Shown piece by piece: positions 11,574 to 24,959 of a stretch of 64,000 nucleotides of DNA. The notes beneath the pieces are model-generated. The model did not search any database, had not been told where the DNA came from, and saw only the letters and a program-made list of their open reading frames with translations. The translations under genes were made by a program, and so were the position numbers. Source of the stretch: Jaltomata sinuosa. Its lineage: Eukaryota > Streptophyta > Magnoliopsida > Solanales > Solanaceae. The first letter of the stretch is position 1. Each line of letters opens with the position of its first letter. The DNA is taken from positions 1 through 64,000 of the forward strand of contig QJPP01002941.1 in assembly GCA_003996215.1 (NCBI GenBank), given 5' to 3'.

Positions 11574-13992
11574 ACTTGGTCAGCCTGTCCACGATGACCC
11601 AAATGGAGTCATACTTTCCCAAGGTCTTAGGAAGACCCACCACAAAATCCATGGCTATTATTTCCCACTTTCACTCGGGAATGGGCATCCTCTAAAGTGA
11701 TCCTGTAGGACTTTGGTGCTCATACTTAACCTGCTTACAATTCTAACACTTAGAGACATAGTCGGCTATGTCTCTCTTCATCCTAGGCCACTAATAAAGT
11801 CGCCTCAAGTCCCGGTACATTATGGTTATGATCGGATGAATTGAGTACCGCGAGCTATGAGCTTCTAACAACACTTTCTCAACCAAATCATCAACCCAAG
11901 GAACACAAATCCATTCTCTGAAACTCAGTACCCCAAACGCGTTAAGTGTAGTGTTCGGGGCCTCCCAAGATAACACCTTGTTCTGAAGTTTGTTCAACTG
12001 CGCATCCTGAAACTGTTTGGCCTTCATATCCTCTATAAATGTGGGTTTGACCTCAATACTTTCCAACACTCCACCCTGTTCTGAAATTCCCAACTGCATG
12101 AACCTTGATTCTAGATCATAAATCTCCCTAGCAAAGGGTCATTTGGATACCCCCAAACAAGCCAAACTACCCATGCTAACTGCCTTCCGGCTCAATGCGT
12201 CTGCCACCACATTAGCCTTACCCTGATGATACTGGATGGTCACATCATAATCCTTCAACAATTCCATCCACCTCATCTGCCTCAGGTTCAAATCCTTTTG
12301 TGTAAACACATGTTGTAGGCTGCAATAGTTTGTGAACACTTCACACTTGACACCATAAAGGTAGTGTCTCCAAATCTTGAGCATGAAGACCACCATTGCC
12401 AACTTCAAATCATTGGTTGGGTAGTTCTTCTCATGAAGCTTCAACTGCCTAGAAGCATAAGTTATGACATTCATGTCCTGCATCAACACACCACCCAAAC
12501 CCAAATATGAAGCATCACAAAAAACAATGAAATATTTACCTTCAACTGGCAATGGTAGGATAGGAGCTGTAGTCAGAAGTGTCTTGAGGTTTTTGAATCT
12601 CTCCTCACACTTGTCATACCAAACAAAAGGTACCTCTTTCTAAGTCAACCTTGTCAAGTGAGTAGAAATGGAGGCAAAGTTCTTGACAAATCTGCGATAA
12701 TAGCCTGCAAACCCCACAAAACTCCTAACCTTAGTCACAGATCTAGGTCAGACCCAACTCTTAACTGCCTTGATCTTTTGGGGATCCACCATCACACCCT
12801 TTTCTGAAACCACATGCCCTAAGAAGGCAACCAAAGACAACCAAAATTCACACTTAGAAAACTTAGCATAAAATTTCTGGTGCCTCAATATTCCCAGAAC
12901 AATGCGAAGATGCTCTGTATGCTCTTCCTAACTCTTGGAGTAAATCAGGATATCATCTATAAACACAATCACGACAGAGTCCAAATACAACTTAAAGACA
13001 CCATTCATCAAACTCATTAAATCCGCTTGCGCATTGGTTAACCCAAACGACATTACTAGGAACTCATAATGCCCATAGCGAGTCCAAAATGCCATCTTAG
13101 GTATATCCTCCGGCCTAATCTTTAGCTGATGGTACCCTGACCTCAAGTCAATCTTCGAAAATACAGAAGCACCCTGCAACTGATCAAAAAGGTCATCTAT
13201 GAGGGGTAATGGATATTTATTTCGGAAGATGACCTTGTTCAGTTGCATGTAGTCTATACACATCCTCATACTGCCATCCTTCTTCTTCACAAACAAAACT
13301 CGAGCACCCCAAGGTGAAGCACTGGGGCGAATAAAGCCCTTATCTAAAAGTTCCTAAAGTTGAGTTTTAAGCTACCTCAACTCTGTCGAAGCCATATAAT
13401 AAGGAGGAATAGAGATTAGGTGAGTGCTCAGTTCTAAATCTATGCAGAAGTCAATGTCCCTATCCAGAGGCATACTGGGAAAATCCGCCAAAAACACGTC
13501 CTGAAATTCAGAAACCACCTCAACTGACTCAATCAAAGGGGGCACCACACTAACATCCCTGAAATGATCCAAGAAGGCTAAACAACCCTTTACAACTAAC
13601 TTCCTATCCCGAACAAAGGATATAATCTTCGCCGGCTTAGGCATGCACACACCTTCCCACTCTAACCTAGCCTTTCTTGGAATCTCTAGAGTCACTGTTT
13701 TAGCATTACAGTTCAACACACCATGATATGGAGACAACCAAGTCATACCCAAAATGACATCAAAATCCAGCATATCCAGAAGAACCAAATTTACCCAAGT
13801 CTGAAAACCCACAAAAACCATAGGACAAGTACGATATACATGGGTTACTACCACAAACTCCCCAACTGGGGTAGAAACATAAATAGGGGAATCAAGGATA
13901 TCACAAACCAAATCCAGATCCAAAGCAAAACTAACAGATACATAAGAATATGTGGAACCCAGATCAAATAATACAGAAGTCATCCGGTCACA
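11574..13992 (-). pseudogene. Element D pol, 5' part: protease, RT, RNase H, integrase N-terminus
   Basis: Minus-strand frames in order: an aspartic protease with FDLGSTYSYVS (the usual Pro of DPGS is Leu); the linker ending RDIDFCIDLE; RT with FVKKKDGSMRMCIDY, DLRSGYHQL, YGHYEFLVMSFGLTNA and the catalytic FIDDILIYS; RNase H with FCDASYLGLGGVLMQ and the ...GKANVVADALSRK end; and the integrase zinc-binding region and D1 block DFVVGLPKT. It breaks at DRLTK, where element E inserted. In-frame stops occur after TELR (13369-13371), after IYSKS, in the RT connection domain and after the RNase H. The protein cannot be made intact. The family is Ty3/gypsy chromovirus. Confidence 0.9.
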
Positions 13993-14029
13993 GACTTGAA
14001 TTGTACTTATTATTATGGCATCCGATGCT

Positions 14030-15510
14030 TGGCCTCAGATTTCCCTGAGAATACATAACAATGGGCCCTGTCATCAATTCGAGCAACCTTCCTAGTTGGT
14101 GTGCTACTCCCTTACCCGCGCCACCATTCCCTCCGTTCCCACGACCACTCTAAAAATTACTTCTCCCACTCTGTGGATGACCCCTGCCATTGCCACCTCC
14201 ACTTGTCGGAACCACAGCCCTGGTCTGCTGCTGAGCCTGATTTTCATTCTGCCTGTGATGGCACTCCCTCTTGAAGTGACCTGGATCCCCATAATGAAAA
14301 CATCTACAGTCAAGAGTAAGCCTGCTAGTAGAAGTATAAGAAGCCCCCTGGCCCCTAGGAGCTTCAAACTACTGACTGGCTCCTGGATGACCACTTGCAG
14401 AAGCTGGCAGGGCTGAATAAATAGGACGAGTAGAATAAACTGGCTGAATGTGATCGCTGGAGTATGAACCACTGAAATTACCTTCATTCCGGGACTTCTT
14501 AGCTAACACCTTAGCTTGCCCAACTTGTCTGACCCTCTCCAGTTTCTTCACATAGTCAGTCACCTTATTGAAAATCTTCCCTGCTGAGGTCATATACGCA
14601 AATAAAACCTGTAAGTCAGTATTCAAACCCTTGATATACAAACGAATCCTCTCCTCATCAATACCCAAAAGCTGAGTAGCATAACATGACAAGGCATGAA
14701 ATTTAGCCTCATAGGCTAAAACAGACATGTTATCCTGCTCAAGGGCCAGAAACTCATCCTTCTTGTGATCCCTCAAAGTGCGAGGCACGTATTTCTCCAT
14801 GAATAGAGCATGAAATCATGCCCAAGTCATCGGAGGCAAAGCTGATGGCCGACACTCTACATGAGCTCTCCACCACTGCTTGGCATCACCTTGAAGCTGA
14901 AAAGTAACAAATTCCACCCCATGTTGCTGCACAATGCCCAACTTATACAGCCTCTCATAGCAGTCTAAAATAAACTGTAAGGCATCCTCTTTCTTTGTAA
15001 CCTGAAATGTCGAAAGTTTCAATTTCAAAAATTTGGTCAGTATCTCGTGCTCTGTCCCGATCATAATAGGGACTAGCATTAGATGGAAAAGAGCATCAGT
15101 ACCTGATGTTGCATCCATCCTAGGAGATGCTATAATAGTTGGTTGGGTGCCCTGAACCTGATATGTTGTACTAGTAGGGGTGGCTGCAGTACGTGCCAGC
15201 CCACTGAGAAAAGCCCACACCTACTGAAATACCTCGGGTGATATAGGGGGAAGACCTGCACCTCCAGCTGGTGTCGCCCCCTCATTCTCCGCACCCTCCT
15301 CAAGCACTACCTGAATCTCATCTTTAACAGTATCCTGGGGTGGGGAAGGGGTCACCGCTCTTCGCTCAGTCACTGCCTGAGCTTCACCCCTAGCGGGTGT
15401 TGCTCTTCCTCTACCCCTGCCCCTGCCTCTACCCCTTCCTCTCCCTCTGACTGCTGGCCCCGTATCTAGAACCGCTATCCTTGCTCCTATACGCCTTGTA
15501 TCAACCTTCT
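14030..15510 (-). pseudogene. Element D gag
   Basis: One reading frame on the minus strand, interrupted by three in-frame stops (near 15225, 14814 and 14370). The N-terminus is Arg-Gly rich (repeated RGRG), followed by a retrotransposon-gag core (FV-FQLQGDAKQWW) and the ...LEQDNMSVLAYEAKFHALS block. A zinc knuckle, CFHYGDPGHFKREC, has its second cysteine replaced by tyrosine. No good ATG was found at the N-terminus. The role would be virus-like particle formation and RNA packaging. It is inactive as it stands. Confidence 0.85.
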
Positions 15511-15710
15511 GCGAACAAAAGAGTGAAGAGAGTTAGACTTTAATTTGTATCACCAGATACCAATTGGAATCAAGTTATAGCACAAAAGAAGAAAGAAGAG
15601 ATAGTTTCCTAAAGTCCTATAGCCTCTCGAAGAAAAGTATAAATATCTCTGTATCATTCTGCAAGACTCTACTAGACACATTTTTGTACAACGAGATCAA
15701 TGAACCTAGG

Positions 15711-15722
15711 GCTCTGATACCA
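15711..15722 (-). promoter_or_regulatory. Element D primer-binding site (initiator tRNA-Met type)
   Basis: gctctgatacca on the plus strand is TGGTATCAGAGC on the minus strand, four bases inside the right LTR. It is the common plant LTR-element primer site complementary to initiator tRNA-Met. Confidence 0.9.
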
Positions 15723-15726
15723 TCTT

Positions 15727-17522
15727 TGTCACAACCCAAACCACCGCGAGTGGCATCCACCTGTAATCCTTAAATGAGCGAAACAAAAACTTAATAAACA
15801 CTGTGAAACTAACAGCTTAAAACCAATTGCATTAATTTAAACTAGTATTCATAGCCAAAGATACTAATAAACAAGATCCTGCAGAAAACTACCCCTAGAA
15901 TCTGAAAGTCGTGTACCAAAACATCTACTAATATCTAGAGAACGGGGATGCAACCCCAAAAACAAGGAAATCTAAGTTCGAAACAGTGGACTAGAAATAT
16001 GCTAGATGAAACCATGGTTGCCCAGAAGAAGCAGCTCACCCTTAGATTCTGGAAATGTCGGGACTACAACTGAGGTCGCGTAGAAGCCGCTGAAATATGT
16101 CTTGTACTCACAAAAGGAAAGCAAGTGCAGTATCAGTATACAAAAACATAGTGTACTGGTAGGATCATCAGCTAGCTCCAATAAACAACATATGAACAAT
16201 AAACCAAGGCTGAGTAAAGTAAGACTAACATGTATAAACAACCAGTGATATAATCCTAGACTCATAGTATTTCGTCTAACTGACTAACTACATGAATAGG
16301 TCCAACAACCACCATAACAACAACAATTTCAAACAAGACCACCCCTTTCAAGTAACCCGGACCAACCAAGGATCCCTATGACAAATCCTAAACTTTCAAC
16401 ATGCAATTCTGGTCCACAACAAGACCAACCCTACATTTAAATGCAACCACCCAGCCACTGATAAGCCAATATAAAACAATCACATTTAAAGAAATAACCC
16501 GGTCCACTCATGGAACCATCAACAAAATACAATCAACAAGTATAAGCAACCTCCCACTAGACATGGTACCCGAGCCAATCAATATGTACCCCGTACCAGG
16601 CGTGTTACCCGAGCCAACCAATATGTATCCCGTACCAGGTGTGGTACTTGAACCAACCAATATGTATCCCATACCATGTGTGGTACCCAAGTCAACCGAA
16701 TGTCACACACAGCCCAACAATCAATAATTAATTAACAAAATCACACTTGTAAACCAACAAGAAACCAAAAAAATTATTTCACATGATTGACACCCGGACA
16801 TGTAGACATTCATAATTCCCCACCAAGCATGCAATGCACGTACAATACTAAGCGACAGTTACATGAACACATATTGCAATTGGGAAAAACAACAACCATC
16901 ACCTACCTCGAATAGCCTGAAAGCTCTACTTGACTTGAGCCTTCCCATTTTCCGAATCTTCTGTTTATTCTTGGTCTAAAAATGATTACGCAATATACTA
17001 TAATGAGTCCAAAAGGCCTAATAATACCCAGATTATACTCAAATCCTAACCCCCAGGCCAAACTATGATCATTCCACCTATCCCAGGTCTTTCCCACCAT
17101 TAATTCACCTAAAGCTATCAATTTTACAGATACATTAAGCAAATTATGGTGTTTTAATCATAAAAGAACAATTATAATCAAAACTCAATAATTCTACACC
17201 CTAGAATCCTCCTTCCCACCGGGTTCTACCTTCTTAGGTCAACCCAAACCTTCCCCCAAACTCATAGCTAATGGTTCTAATATCGGAGAATCAAAGTACT
17301 ATAATAGGGGAGTGAAATCCTTACCTTTAGAAAGAAAAATGGTTGAAATCCGAGTTTAAATCACCCAAATTGCCTCTGCGCTTTCCCAAAATGTTCTTGA
17401 GAAACTCAGAATATTTTTGGAGAAGTTTATGTATTAATGGTGACTTATTTTGCTATAGCAGTCCCCACACTGCTATAGTAGCATAGCTATAGCGAAACCC
17501 GCCCGCTATGGCGGTGCTGACT
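15727..17522 (-). repeat. Element D, 5' LTR (right), truncated
   Basis: Begins tgtcacaaccc and parallels 2227 to about 4028 of the left LTR, including the hairpin units (16549-16695) and the ctatag palindromes (17450-17515). It stops abruptly in gctgact where element A begins at 17523. The last ~420 bp of the LTR (its U3 start) are missing on both sides of element A. Confidence 0.9.
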
Positions 17523-20500
17523 TGTAATGACCCTTTCGGTCATTTTCACATATACGTTTTCCTTAAACCGTTAGAGCTTATTTGTAGCGGCCCCAAGTCA
17601 CTTAAGGCTCGTCAGGATCGGTATTTCGGCGCCGGGTCCATTTGTTTGATCGTAAGGTTCTTTGATAAATTTTCTGAACTTTGGGTCAAATGTCTCGGAG
17701 CTTTTCTCTCAATATATAAAGAGTTAGAAGTCCCCCGAAATACCAAATCGAAGGTCTACGAGTCTAGTTTCTTACGCACAAAACCTCACGTCCAACTGAT
17801 CTTGGAGTAAAACGTTATGACTGTTTTACCGTGGACTGTCTGGCAGAAAATGGGTTGCGAACCGGGTCGCGAACCGGGTCGGGTTAAACTCGATTTAAGC
17901 CTCAACTTCACGTTTTAAAACACCATTTCAGTTCCAAAACAGTGATAAAATATAAGGGAGGATCCCGAGAGAATTCTTGAGTATCAAAATCGTGCGTTGG
18001 TGAATTACGAGCCTAGGCTTAAGAATTTTATTAGCATCGCGCGTGTATTTGAAAATATTTTATTTAAAAGTTGAATTTGGTAAAAATTATATTATTATTG
18101 CCTTTTCAAAATATTTTAAAGGTTTATGAAGAATATTTTGTTACGTTATAATTGTATATGTATTTATTTTATAAGGTTTTTATACACCATAATATTTTAA
18201 CGGAGATAGTAAATTTAATTATGTTGAAAATTATTATTATAATATAGTAGGTTTTGTTTGAAATAATTTTTTATGAATTATGGTATATTTAAAATATTAT
18301 ATTTATTTTACCACGAATTTATGCAATACCCGAATATATAAATAACGGGATAAGAATTCCCTTTTTGTCCTTTGTAATTGCCACCTCCACTCCACGTGTA
18401 GGTGGAGGGAGTGGCCAGCCAAGTGAAAGCGGTGGCAGTATTGCTATTAATGTTGGCAATCCAACATTACTTATATATGCACAGCTGCCAAACTTCCAAA
18501 GTTTGGCAGCATTTAAATCCCTTGCCATTTCTAATTTTAGAAAGTGACGTTGCAGCAGCAAGGCCACCTTCTACATATGTATACGGAGAGAATTAGGTGG
18601 AACTAGATATATTTTGACGTTGTGTTTAATTTCGAGAAGAAAATCAATTATCGACGTCAAGTTATTCAAGCCCGAGTTCAAGTTTGATTTCGTTTCGGAG
18701 AGGTTCGAGCTTGTCGTCGGACGACAGGTAGGTTACGGTTTATTTTCCCTAGACTCCGCATATATAGGATAAAATTGTATTAATGGGCATCCTTGGGTTG
18801 GTTTATTAGGTTGGTACCACAGACCTCGACCGTTTTATTCATATCTGCCTACTTTTGTTCCTCCGTTGCTTATAATATTTGCCGGTATATTTTATTTACC
18901 CTTGTGGTCCTGTGAGGCCTTGTTGACTCTGGAACATAGAAGGTGGGATTTTGGGAATGTCCGCGAGTCCCGGGCATAGAATTATCCTTCTAGACTGGTT
19001 ATGCTTGCTGAGTAGTTGTGGGCCTGTGCAGGGTCGATAGGTTGATTGTGAGCTGCTGGGCAGTTATTGTGTGTGATCATACCATTTCCATGCATATAAA
19101 GAGATTTTATCCATGTTTTACTATGGTTTTGGCTTCGGGCCTACTGGCACTATTTTCTAAACCTTGCATGGCCCGAGGGGGCCGTTTTTTATGGAAATAA
19201 TTTCGAAATGGTTTGATTTGACTTGTGAATATTCCTGGGTAAAAGGAAGTAAAATTATGTTTTAAAACACCAGTTTTAATACTACGCAAGACTCGGCAGG
19301 GCCGGGGTGCTAGTTGAGTTTTCTTGCTACTTGAGATGATTTTAGCCTCGGTCGGACCGAGCACCTGAGATGACTTTTTACTGTTTAGACCCGGTTATGC
19401 CTGGGCACCCTTGGAGGGGTTTTTGAGACATTTTCCTACTACTTTAGTCCTGGACAGGGTCTGGGCATTGCATATCCGAGACTGGGTCTCCATCCTGATA
19501 CCGGACTTGCTTCCGGACGACATGTTCTGATACTGAGTTTTAGTATGGGGTCTGGGACCTCCATGGACCTTGCCATCCGGGCCAGGGGCTACGGGCTGCG
19601 TGTGCCGGAGGAGGGGTATACGGTGGAGTAGAGGTATACGGGCAGTGTCCTTCCATGGAACCTACCTGCTTGGCCGGATCGGCGCCAGAGGAGGTACATA
19701 CAGAGATACCATGGCCCTTGAGATCTTCATGCATCATATCATTCATGGTTCGAGGTTCCACCCTTGTTTGTTGTTTGCTGATTGTACGCTCCGGTAGTAT
19801 GGGATGCCGGAGGGTTTGTTTTCACTTATTTGTGTTCCTCGGTTGTATGGGCGGCCGAGGGACTGTAGGTAGACTTTTTCTATTTACTTACAGAATTGTT
19901 CCCTGTTGCGGTTAAGTATGAAATTGGTTACTTCTAGACTGTTAGTTTCTGGATTTGAGATTGATATGATTAGTTGAGTTTGATTCATGTCTCTGAGCAT
20001 GCCTATCATTACTCTTTCTCTCTTCTTCTTACACTTGAGGTTACCGGTATACCGTCCATTTTGTAAACGTATTTTGTATACACTGTTATTACAAGGACCC
20101 CAGGTGCGTTGTTTCTTACTTTCACCTGTGCCTATGGTGTGTATATTCTGCTTACTAGCCTCACATGTGGTTCTGTTGTTTTCCCTCTAGGCTAGTTCCT
20201 GTGTACCTTTCGTTGATTTCTGTGACTACTTGCTTCTATTCTGTCTATTACTACGCTTTTTATCTTATATGTGCCCAGTCGGCCTTTATACCTACTGGGT
20301 ACCTTATGCTTCACATTTGGTGCTCACCCCTACCCCCTGCATCTTTGGGTGCAGATCCTAGCGTGGGCCATCGCCGTTAGATCGTTGTGATTCGTGCTTG
20401 GAGATCTGTTGGGGACTACTTCAGGCTGAGGGTGAGCTCTTGGCTATCGGAGCTTAGCTTTAGTTTATCTTTTGCTTCATGTACTCTATTACCATTCAGA

Positions 20501-20753
20501 TACATCTGTATATATTGTTTTGGATTAGTTGCACTCCATGTATATAGTTGGGGCTCTATACTATGATACCAGGTCTTGGGGTTTGGTTTAGTTTCCGCAC
20601 ATGTATATATTTATAGTCCTTTTATCTGTTCTATTCGTCTTGTTCTCTTAGTTGTTAGATAGTAGCCCATTACTAACTGTTCTGGGCTACGGGGATTGGT
20701 TCACCTACCGGGGGTTGTAGGTGCCATCATGATCGAGAAATCGGGTCGTGACA
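17523..20753 (+). repeat. Element A, 5' LTR
   Basis: 3231 bp, tgtaatgacc...gtcgtgaca. The first 22 bases contain an inverted repeat, AATGACC-ctttc-GGTCATT (17526-17544). The LTR carries an AT-rich block (18040-18310) and a GC-richer 3' half. It is not identical in structure to the 3' LTR: about 70 bp after the start, and the 18360-18620 region, differ. The many short ORFs in it are not supported as genes. Confidence 0.93.
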
Positions 20754-20756
20754 AAT

Positions 20757-20768
20757 TGGTATCAGAGC
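20757..20768 (+). promoter_or_regulatory. Element A primer-binding site (initiator tRNA-Met type)
   Basis: TGGTATCAGAGC lies three bases after the end of the 5' LTR. Confidence 0.92.
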
Positions 20769-20966
20769 TTTAGGTTCACCGGTGTCATCGGTATAGGAGC
20801 CAATGTCTAGTAGAGTCCAGCGGATTGGGGCGGAGACGTCCGTACTCAATCTTTGGGAGGCTACAGTGACATTTTAGGAAATTTGACTCTTTCATTGCTT
20901 CTGTGTCGTGCGTAGAACCCTTGAAGTTTCTGGAAATCTCATTTATTCTACCTCATTCTTCCGCAG

Positions 20967-21540
20967 ATGGTTCGTACGAGATCATCGGCATCACGCGAGG
21001 ATGAGCCTCCCGTTCCAGCACCAGTTCTAGCACCAGTTCCAGCTCCAGCGCCAGCTCCAGCGCCAGCTCCAGTACTAGCTCCAGTGCCCACTTATGTGCC
21101 AGCTCCAGCCGCAGCTCAGTCTCCAGATATTCGGGGATTACTACTACAGCTTTTGGGTGTGATTGGAGAGCGGCCTTCTGAGGTAGCGCAGACATCCGCT
21201 CAGGGGCCAGCCCTGGGTGCACAGAGCTCAGGAGCGCAGCCGGATGCTATGGCTCCCCGTGCGGAGGTCATTCCGGTTCCATCTGTTGCACAGCCTCTTG
21301 CTCCTCGCCCAGTTATGACATAGTCAGAGCAGAAGGCGTTGGGTAGGTTTTTGAGGTTAGCACCTTCGAGGTTTGCTGGTACTTCTGGACAGGATCCACA
21401 TGATTTTATTACTACCTGTGAGGAGATGTTGCATCATTTGGGTTTGTTGGAGACTCACGGGGTTGGTTATACTACCTATCAGTTGGAGGGCCAGCGAAGT
21501 TATAGTGGAGGGCCCAGGTTGCTTGTAGACCACCATCGTC
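20967..21540 (+). pseudogene. Element A gag, internally deleted
   Basis: Starts MVRTRSSASREDEPPV, a normal chromovirus Gag start, followed by a Pro-Ala-Val repeat (20 to 40 residues of P-A-P-A type). An in-frame stop (21321-21323) precedes the core LGRFLRLAPSRFAGTSGQDPHDF...TTYQLEG. The core then runs out of frame after about 70 residues and the protease begins almost at once. The rest of Gag, including the zinc knuckle, is missing: only about 190 codons lie between the start and the protease. Gag function must have been lost before or at insertion, or the copy decayed afterwards. Confidence 0.85.
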
Positions 21541-24500
21541 ACCTCCTTTGATCCTGGATCCACTTGTTCATATGTATCTGCCTACTTTGTGTCTTGTTTG
21601 GGGTTGGCTAGTGAGCCATTATCTGTTCCTGTTTCTGTTTCGACCCCAGTAGGAGATTCTTTAGTAGTGGATCGGATTGTGAGATCCTGTATGTTATCTG
21701 TTGGTGATTCAGAGACTTGGGGTGATTTGATGATTCTTGATATGCTAGATTTTGATGTGATACTGGGCATGGACTGGTTATCCCCTCACCGTGTGGTTTT
21801 GGATTGTTATGCCAAGACCATTACCATAGCTGTGCCCGGTGTATCCCCGGTTGTGTGGCAGGGTTCTGTTAGCGATGCACCATCTGGGATCATCTCTTGT
21901 CTTCGAGCTAGGAAGTTGATTTCCAGTGGGTGTTTAGCTTATCTAGCATATGTCCGAGATGTTAGTGCTGACCCTACTTCTCCTGAGTCTGTTCATGTGG
22001 TTAGAGACTTTCTCGATGTGTTTCCTACCGACCTGCCAGGCCTTCCACCTGAGAGGGATATTGATTTTGCTATTGAGCTAGAGCCGGGCACTAGGCCTAT
22101 TTCTATTTCTCCTTATCGTATGGCTCCTGCTGAGTTGAGGGAGCTTAAGGAGCAACTCCAGGATCTGTTAGCTAAGGGGTTTATTAGACCTAGTGTGTCA
22201 CCTTGGGGCGCTCCTGTTCTTTTCGTGAAGAAGAAGGATGGGTCGATGCGCATGTGTATTGATTATCGGCAGCTGAATAGGGTGACAGTGAAGAATAGGT
22301 ATCCGATGCCGAGGATTGATGATTTGTTTGACCAGCTTCAGGGTTCAGTCGTGTTTTCGAAGATTGATTTGAGGTCTGGCTACCATCAGTTGAGGATTAG
22401 GGCGGAGGACATTCCTAAGACAGCATTCAGGACACGTTATGGCCATTATGAGTTCCTGGTGATGTCTTTTGGGTTGACTAATGCCCCCGCAGCCTTTATG
22501 AACTTGATGCACAGGGTTCTTGGCCCGTATTTGGACTCATTTGTGATAGTTTTTATAGACGACATCTTGGTATACTCGCATAGTAGAGATGAGCATGAGC
22601 AGCACTTAAGGGTTATACTCCAGACTTTGAGAGATCATCGGCTTTATGCCAAGTTCTCAAAGTGCGAGTTTTGGCTTGAGTCAGTTGCATTCCTAGGGCA
22701 CGTGGTGTCTAAGGATGGGATTAGGGTTGATCCGGGAAAGATTTCAGCGGTTTTTGAGTGGCCTAGACCTACTACTGTTACTGAGGTTCGCAGCTTTATT
22801 GGGTTAGCAGGTTACTACAGACGGTTCGTTGAGGGATTTTCTTCCATAGCAGCACCCTTGACTATGCTGACTAGGAAGGATATCCCATTTCAGTGGTCGG
22901 ATCAGTGTGAGGGTAGCTTCCAGAGGCTTAAGGCCTTATTGACTTCAGCTCCAGTGTTGACTTTGCCGGTTGAGGGTCAGAGCTTCTCCGTGTATTGTGA
23001 TGCTTCTGGGGTTGGTCTTGGTTGTGTGTTGATGCAGCAGGGTCGTGTAATAGCATATGCGTCGAGGCAGCTGAAGGTTCACGAGCGCAACTACCCCACT
23101 CATGACTTAGAGTTGGCGGCGGTAGTTTTCGCGCTCAAGATCTGGAGGCATTACTTATATGGAGTTCACTGTGATATCTTCATCGATCACCGTAGTCTTC
23201 AGTATATCACGAGTCAGCGGGAGTTGAACTCGAGACAGAGGAGATGGGTCGAGTTACTGAAGGACTATGACTTCACTATTCTGTATCATCCGGGCAAGGC
23301 AAACGTGGTAGCGGATGCCTTGAGCCGGAAGGCGGTGAGTATGGGTAGCCTAGCTTCTCTTTCATTTCGGAGCGACCGTTGGCCTTGGACATCCAGTCCT
23401 TGGCTAACCGTTGGTTAGGCTTGACTTGTCGGATCCTAGCAAGAGTTCTCGCCAGTGTTGAGGTTCGTTCTACTTTGATTGATCAGATTCAGAGCCGTCA
23501 GTTTGAGGATCAGCAGTTGTGTGACCTTCGTGATCGGGTTGTCAGGGTGAGACCAGTCGGGCTACTCTAGATTCATATGGGGTTCTGAGGTTTGATAGTC
23601 GCCTTTGTGTTCCGAGGGTTAGTGATTTGATTCAGTTGATACTTCATGAGGCACATTGTACTAGATACTCCATTCACCCTGGCACAGCAAAGATGTATAG
23701 GAACTTGAGATAACTTTACTGGTGGAGTGGTATGAAGCGGGATATAGCGGAGTTTGTATCTCGGTGCTTGAACTGTCAGCAGGTTAAGTCCGAGCACATG
23801 AGACCTGGTGGTTTGATGCAGCGACTTCCCATTCCTGAGTGGAAGTGGGAAGGGATTACTATGGACTTTGTTGTTGGTTTGCCTCGTACTTCCCATGGGT
23901 TTGATTCCATATGGGTGATTGTTGATAGGCTGACCAAGTCAGCACATTTCTTGCCTGTTCAGACTTCTTATGGCGCAGAGAGGTTAGCTCAGATCTACCT
24001 TCGTGAGATTGTTCGGTTGCACGGGGTCCCAGCTTCTATTATTTCAAACCGCGGCACTCAGTTCACATCTCAGTTCTGGAGGGCTATTCAGCGAGATTTG
24101 GATACAGAGGTTCATCTTAGTACCGCTTTCCACCCTCAGACAGACGGCCAGTCCGAGAGGACCATTCAGATTTTGGAGGACATGCTTCGAGCCTGTGTTC
24201 TTGACTTTGGAGGTTCTTGGGATCAGTTTGTCCCCTTGGCAGAGTTTGCTTATAATAACAGCTTCCATTCGAGTATCGGCATGGCACCTTTTGAGGCTTT
24301 GTATGGCAGGCGTTGTAGATCACCGGTAGGTTGGTTTGATGGTTTTAGTGCTGGGCCATAGAGCACAGATTTGCTTCGAGATTCCTTAGACCGAGTCCGA
24401 GTGATTCAGGACAGACTTCGGGCAGCTCAGAGCAGGCAGAAGAGTAATGCTGATCGTAGGCTTCGTGCCTTGGAGTTTAGTGTCGGTGACTTGGTGTTTC

Positions 24501-24949
24501 TCCGTTAATCGCCCATGAAGGGCGTGATGAGATTTGGTAGGCGGGGCAAGCTTAGCCCCAGGTACATTGGACCATTTGAGATTCTTCAGAGGGTTGGTAG
24601 CGTTGCCTATCAGCTAGCCTTGCCTCCGATGTTTTCAGCTATACATCCTGTATTTCATGTTTCGATGTTGCGTCGGTATGTCTCAGATGAGTCTCATGTG
24701 TTGCAGTGGGATTCAGTTCAGTTGGGTGAGGATTTAGCCTTTGTTGAGGAGCCGGCAGCTAATTTGGCCAGAGATGTCAGGAGATTGAGGTCTCGAGAGA
24801 TCCCGGTTGTTAAGGTTCAGTGGAGGCACCGTCCAGTCGAGTAGGCTACCCGGGAGACCGAGAGAGATATGCGGGATCAGTATCCGCAGCTATTTTGGCC
24901 TTCAGGTACCCCCTTGACCTTGACTTTCGAGGACGAAAGCCCTTTTTAG
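21541..24949 (+). pseudogene. Element A pol: protease, RT, RNase H, integrase, chromodomain-like tail
   Basis: A long open frame (to 23418) carries protease FDPGSTCSYVS, RT with FVKKKDGSMRMCIDYRQLN, DLRSGYHQL and FIDDILVYS, and RNase H with YCDASGVGLGCVLMQ ending GKANVVADALSRK. A frameshift near 23370 and another near 23575 lead into integrase: HEAHCTRYSIHPG...CLNCQQVK zinc site, DFVVGLPRT, ISNRGTQFTS, DGQSERTIQ, and a tail with VEEPAANLARDVRRLRSREIPVVKVQW. The second catalytic Asp is Asn (codon 24047-24049). Stops lie at 23711, 24359, 24506 and 24842, with the natural end at 24947-24949. RT is the best preserved part. The domain set is that of a plant Tekay/Del-type chromovirus. Confidence 0.93.
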
Positions 24950-24959
24950 TAGTGGATGA

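Larger units (their letters stand above)
2227..17522 (-). mobile_element. Element D: degenerate Ty3/gypsy chromovirus, minus strand
   Basis: A minus-strand LTR retroelement whose left LTR (2227-4452) and right LTR (15727-17522) match over about 1.8 kb. The order on the minus strand is LTR, primer site, gag with CCHC knuckle, protease, RT, RNase H, integrase, chromodomain-like tail, LTR. That domain order, and the EEP...KLR-KEI--VKVQ tail, are those of the plant Tekay/Del-type chromoviruses. Several stops, one frameshifting duplication and a 6-kb insertion (element E) in the integrase region make it inactive. The right LTR is cut by element A, so no target duplication can be scored; the left flank is ggagc. 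Confidence 0.9.

Noticed and set aside
19540..19761. Several 60-120 codon ORFs in the LTRs of element A
   Set aside because: They occur on both strands of non-coding LTR sequence and are not kept in both LTRs with the same length.
20757..20768. tggtatcagagc sequences as possible tRNA fragments
   Set aside because: They are primer-binding sites immediately inside LTRs, without any tRNA cloverleaf.
20953..21222. Leu/Glu-rich minus-strand ORF
   Set aside because: It is the reverse reading of the Pro-Ala repeat in the gag of element A.
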